A stretch of 38,102 nucleotides of DNA, from IMG/VR virus record IMGVR_UViG_3300025674_000135, positions 1 through 38,102 of that record. The stretch is one strand, 5' to 3'. This DNA comes from a virus. The notes below the pieces were generated by a model, which searched no databases, was not told where the DNA came from, and was given only the letters and a program-made list of their open reading frames with translations. Below are positions 36,081-38,102 of the stretch, piece by piece (positions within the stretch are counted from its first letter, which is position 1; every line of letters begins with the position of its first letter). Both the position numbers and the translations under genes were made by a program.

Positions 36081-38102
36081 ATGCCAAAGAAAATTGTAAA
36101 TAGCTTTAACGCAGGTGAGCTTTCCCCTTATTTGTATGCTCGTGAAGATGTAGATAAATATCAAGCAGGCTGTCAAGAGTTAGAAAACTTTGTGCCTTTA
36201 CCTTATGGTGGAGTTGTACGCAGACCTTCTGTAGAATATGTATCTCAAACAAAATCAGATCAAGAGATAAGACTATACCCATTTACATTTAGTGTAAGCG
36301 AATCTTTTATGCTTGAGATTGGCAATAGCGATAATACTGCTAGCGGTGGATACTTTAGGTTTTACAAAAATGGTTCTCCAGTAAATAGTGGTAGCAGTCC
36401 ATTTGAGGTAAGTCATTCTTATTTGCGGACTGAAATAAAAGATTTAAAATTTGCACAATCTGGTGATGTATTATTTATTACACACCCAAGTCATGTAGTT
36501 AGCACTTTAAGCAGAACATCTGCGGCTGATGATATTAGTTGGCAGTTTTCTGAATATGATTTTAGTACGGGCTTCCCTCCTATGAAGGAACAAAATACTG
36601 ATGAAAGTATTAGTGTAACTACATCTGCAATAAACGGAACGACTATATTAACTGCAAATAGGGATTTATTTAACTCTAACCAAGTTGGTGCTTACTTTGC
36701 GTTTCAGGCTTTAAGAACAACAGCAGAGCAATCTATAACGGCAAACTATGACTCTTCTCAAATATCTCAATCAGTAAATGCATCTAATTCAAACTGGACT
36801 CTTGAAACCAATGGCACTTGGCTTGGTCGTGTAATCATACAAAGAAGTTTTGATGAGGGTGTAACATTTTCAGATTATATTGTTGTGGGCGATACCACAG
36901 GTAATGGTACAGCCGCAGGAACTAGTAATTCAAAAAACTTTATAACTTCCTCAGAAGAACCAGAAGGCAATAATGTTAGGCTTCGTGTTAGATATGATCA
37001 TGTAAGTAGAGCTAGTGGTCAGCCTTTTAATTTTAGTTTATTAATTGAAAGCCCATATGTTAACTCTTTGGTTAGAATAACTGAATATACTAGTGCAACA
37101 GAGGTTAAAGCATCAGTAATAAGTCCTTTCCAAGATAAAATAGGAGACTATAATGCTTGGGCGTCTGGTATTAATTATAATGCAGGAAGTAAAATTTTAA
37201 GTGATGCGGCATTTACAGCAACTAATTTTAATTATACTAGTGGCAATCCAGTTGAGTTAACAGGTACAGCTCATGTTGCATTAGGTACTGGTTTAGTTGC
37301 TAATGATTTAACAAATATGAACAATGTTGTTGGTCTTGGTACTGGTAAGGTATCACAAGAAACATATACAATTAGTGCGGCTTCTATAGATTCTAGCTCT
37401 AATAAAGTAACTATTACAACTAGTGCTAATCATAACATTGCCGTTGGTATGACTGTAAATATAAGTGATTTAATTTTTACTGACCCACCATTATCTCAAG
37501 CGTTACCTGACCCTACAGGTGATGTAGTTGTTACAGACAGAGTAAGTGATACACAATTTAAGTATGCTGTTACTAGTAGTCATAGCGGTTCTTATAACTT
37601 AGGTTCATCGCCTACTGTAACACTAACAAATGTAAGATATATGTATGCTGTAGCACAAAATGCAGACGATGATCATACAATATATAGATTCTTTTCTTCA
37701 CCTGTTGATAATAAAATTACTTGCATTGCAAAAGCCGAATATACAGGTATAGAAGATGTATTTGATATTGCATTTGCAAATGATAAGATTTATATCTTAG
37801 CTCAAAATTCATCTTCTCAAATGAGGGTTATTTCTTTTTCAGCTACCACTTTAGGTTCTGCTAGTACGGTATTAAATTTAACAGCGACAAATGGTGCAGG
37901 TGCCATTGCTTCTCATCAATATTATCCAAGATCAATTGGTTTCGGTAGTACCGCTAATAGATTTTTTATACATTATTATTCGCAAGAAAGAACAGCAAAC
38001 TATTCACCTCACGGTAGTTTTCAGGGATATAGTTATGTTAACAACTCAAAACTTGTTGTTTATAACTCTTCATTTAGTTCTAGCATATCGTTAACGCAAT
38101 AT
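36081..38102 (+). CDS. Tail tubular protein B-like nozzle protein, N-terminal part (open at window end)
   Basis: An open frame of 674 codons running off the window, continuing at base 1 when the contig ends are joined. The N-terminus MPKKIVNSFNAGELSPYLYA and ENFVPLPYGGVVRRPSVEYV are characteristic of the large tail nozzle proteins that cap the tubular protein A ring. The joined protein has 1,271 residues. The copy of 37382-38102 here differs from bases 1-721 at 15 positions, 9 of 13 changed codons being amino-acid changes. Preceded by GAGGGGCT as ribosome site 8 bases after the previous stop. Confidence 0.88.
   Translation, partial: MPKKIVNSFNAGELSPYLYAREDVDKYQAGCQELENFVPLPYGGVVRRPSVEYVSQTKSDQEIRLYPFTFSVSESFMLEIGNSDNTASGGYFRFYKNGSPVNSGSSPFEVSHSYLRTEIKDLKFAQSGDVLFITHPSHVVSTLSRTSAADDISWQFSEYDFSTGFPPMKEQNTDESISVTTSAINGTTILTANRDLFNSNQVGAYFAFQALRTTAEQSITANYDSSQISQSVNASNSNWTLETNGTWLGRVIIQRSFDEGVTFSDYIVVGDTTGNGTAAGTSNSKNFITSSEEPEGNNVRLRVRYDHVSRASGQPFNFSLLIESPYVNSLVRITEYTSATEVKASVISPFQDKIGDYNAWASGINYNAGSKILSDAAFTATNFNYTSGNPVELTGTAHVALGTGLVANDLTNMNNVVGLGTGKVSQETYTISAASIDSSSNKVTITTSANHNIAVGMTVNISDLIFTDPPLSQALPDPTGDVVVTDRVSDTQFKYAVTSSHSGSYNLGSSPTVTLTNVRYMYAVAQNADDDHTIYRFFSSPVDNKITCIAKAEYTGIEDVFDIAFANDKIYILAQNSSSQMRVISFSATTLGSASTVLNLTATNGAGAIASHQYYPRSIGFGSTANRFFIHYYSQERTANYSPHGSFQGYSYVNNSKLVVYNSSFSSSISLTQY
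37382..38102. repeat. Terminal overlap, right copy (matches 1-721)
   Basis: Right-hand partner of the terminal overlap, inside the tail nozzle gene. The offset is 37,381 bases and the reading frame continues exactly across the junction. The 15 mismatches are listed at the left copy; five of them cluster in three adjacent codons (38032-38038). Confidence 0.9.

Noticed and set aside
1-38102. Prophage or temperate phage
   Set aside because: No integrase, excisionase or CI-like repressor and no flanking bacterial genes were seen; the ends overlap as in a closed free virus genome.

Overview
The window is one complete tailed-phage genome of the short-tailed (podovirus) type, assembled as a linear contig longer than its unit length. 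Bases 1-721 and 37382-38102 are the same stretch of one tail gene at about 98% identity, so the unit is about 37,381 bp and closes on itself. Joined across the ends, the split tail gene (36081 onward, then 1-2515) gives one frame of 1,271 residues. The DNA is AT-rich, has no ribosomal or tRNA genes and no integrase, and looks like a marine or other aquatic environmental virus. The host is not shown. A PEP-CTERM surface protein points to a Gram-negative or cyanobacterial host with an exosortase. A glutamine-riboswitch-type RNA of a kind known from cyanobacteria, their phages and marine metagenomes fits a cyanobacterial host but does not prove one.

There are two opposed transcription blocks. 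The leftward (minus) block runs from a promoter near 26.5 kb to a terminator at 16.38 kb. It starts with a GC-rich untranslated leader, then small accessory genes and a DUF932 gene, each preceded by a copy of an intergenic hairpin element (five copies, 24.06-26.19 kb). Next come a lysozyme-like gene, a HIRAN-nuclease fusion, a small DNA-binding protein, a replication initiator, a DnaB-like helicase, an SSB-like protein, a NinG/HNH-like nuclease, a TrmB-like methyltransferase, a PD-(D/E)XK-like protein and a dATP/dGTP-diphosphohydrolase-like protein. No DNA polymerase or RNA polymerase is present, so the phage must rely on host enzymes and host sigma-70-type promoters.

The rightward (plus) block runs from 26.6 kb through the contig ends to 16.37 kb. 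It holds a possible small terminase, two cysteine-rich small proteins, the large terminase, the portal, small basic proteins, the scaffold, the capsid, a decoration-like protein, tail tubular proteins A and B, three internal virion proteins (the third is 2,440 residues with an HEXXH motif), a sugar-binding-type tail protein, the PEP-CTERM protein, small membrane and basic proteins and a holin. It ends in a structured leader, a 50-residue ORF, and a compact unit of promoter, glutamine-type riboswitch, 20-residue peptide and terminator.

The most unusual points are these: the five-copy element, whose hairpin stems change sequence while keeping pairing; the riboswitch and peptide unit; structured leaders before the capsid and the 50-residue gene that share a 12-base box; a PEP-CTERM protein carried by a phage; and an apparently complete absence of GCWGC sites, visible in the codons chosen for Ala-Ala pairs.
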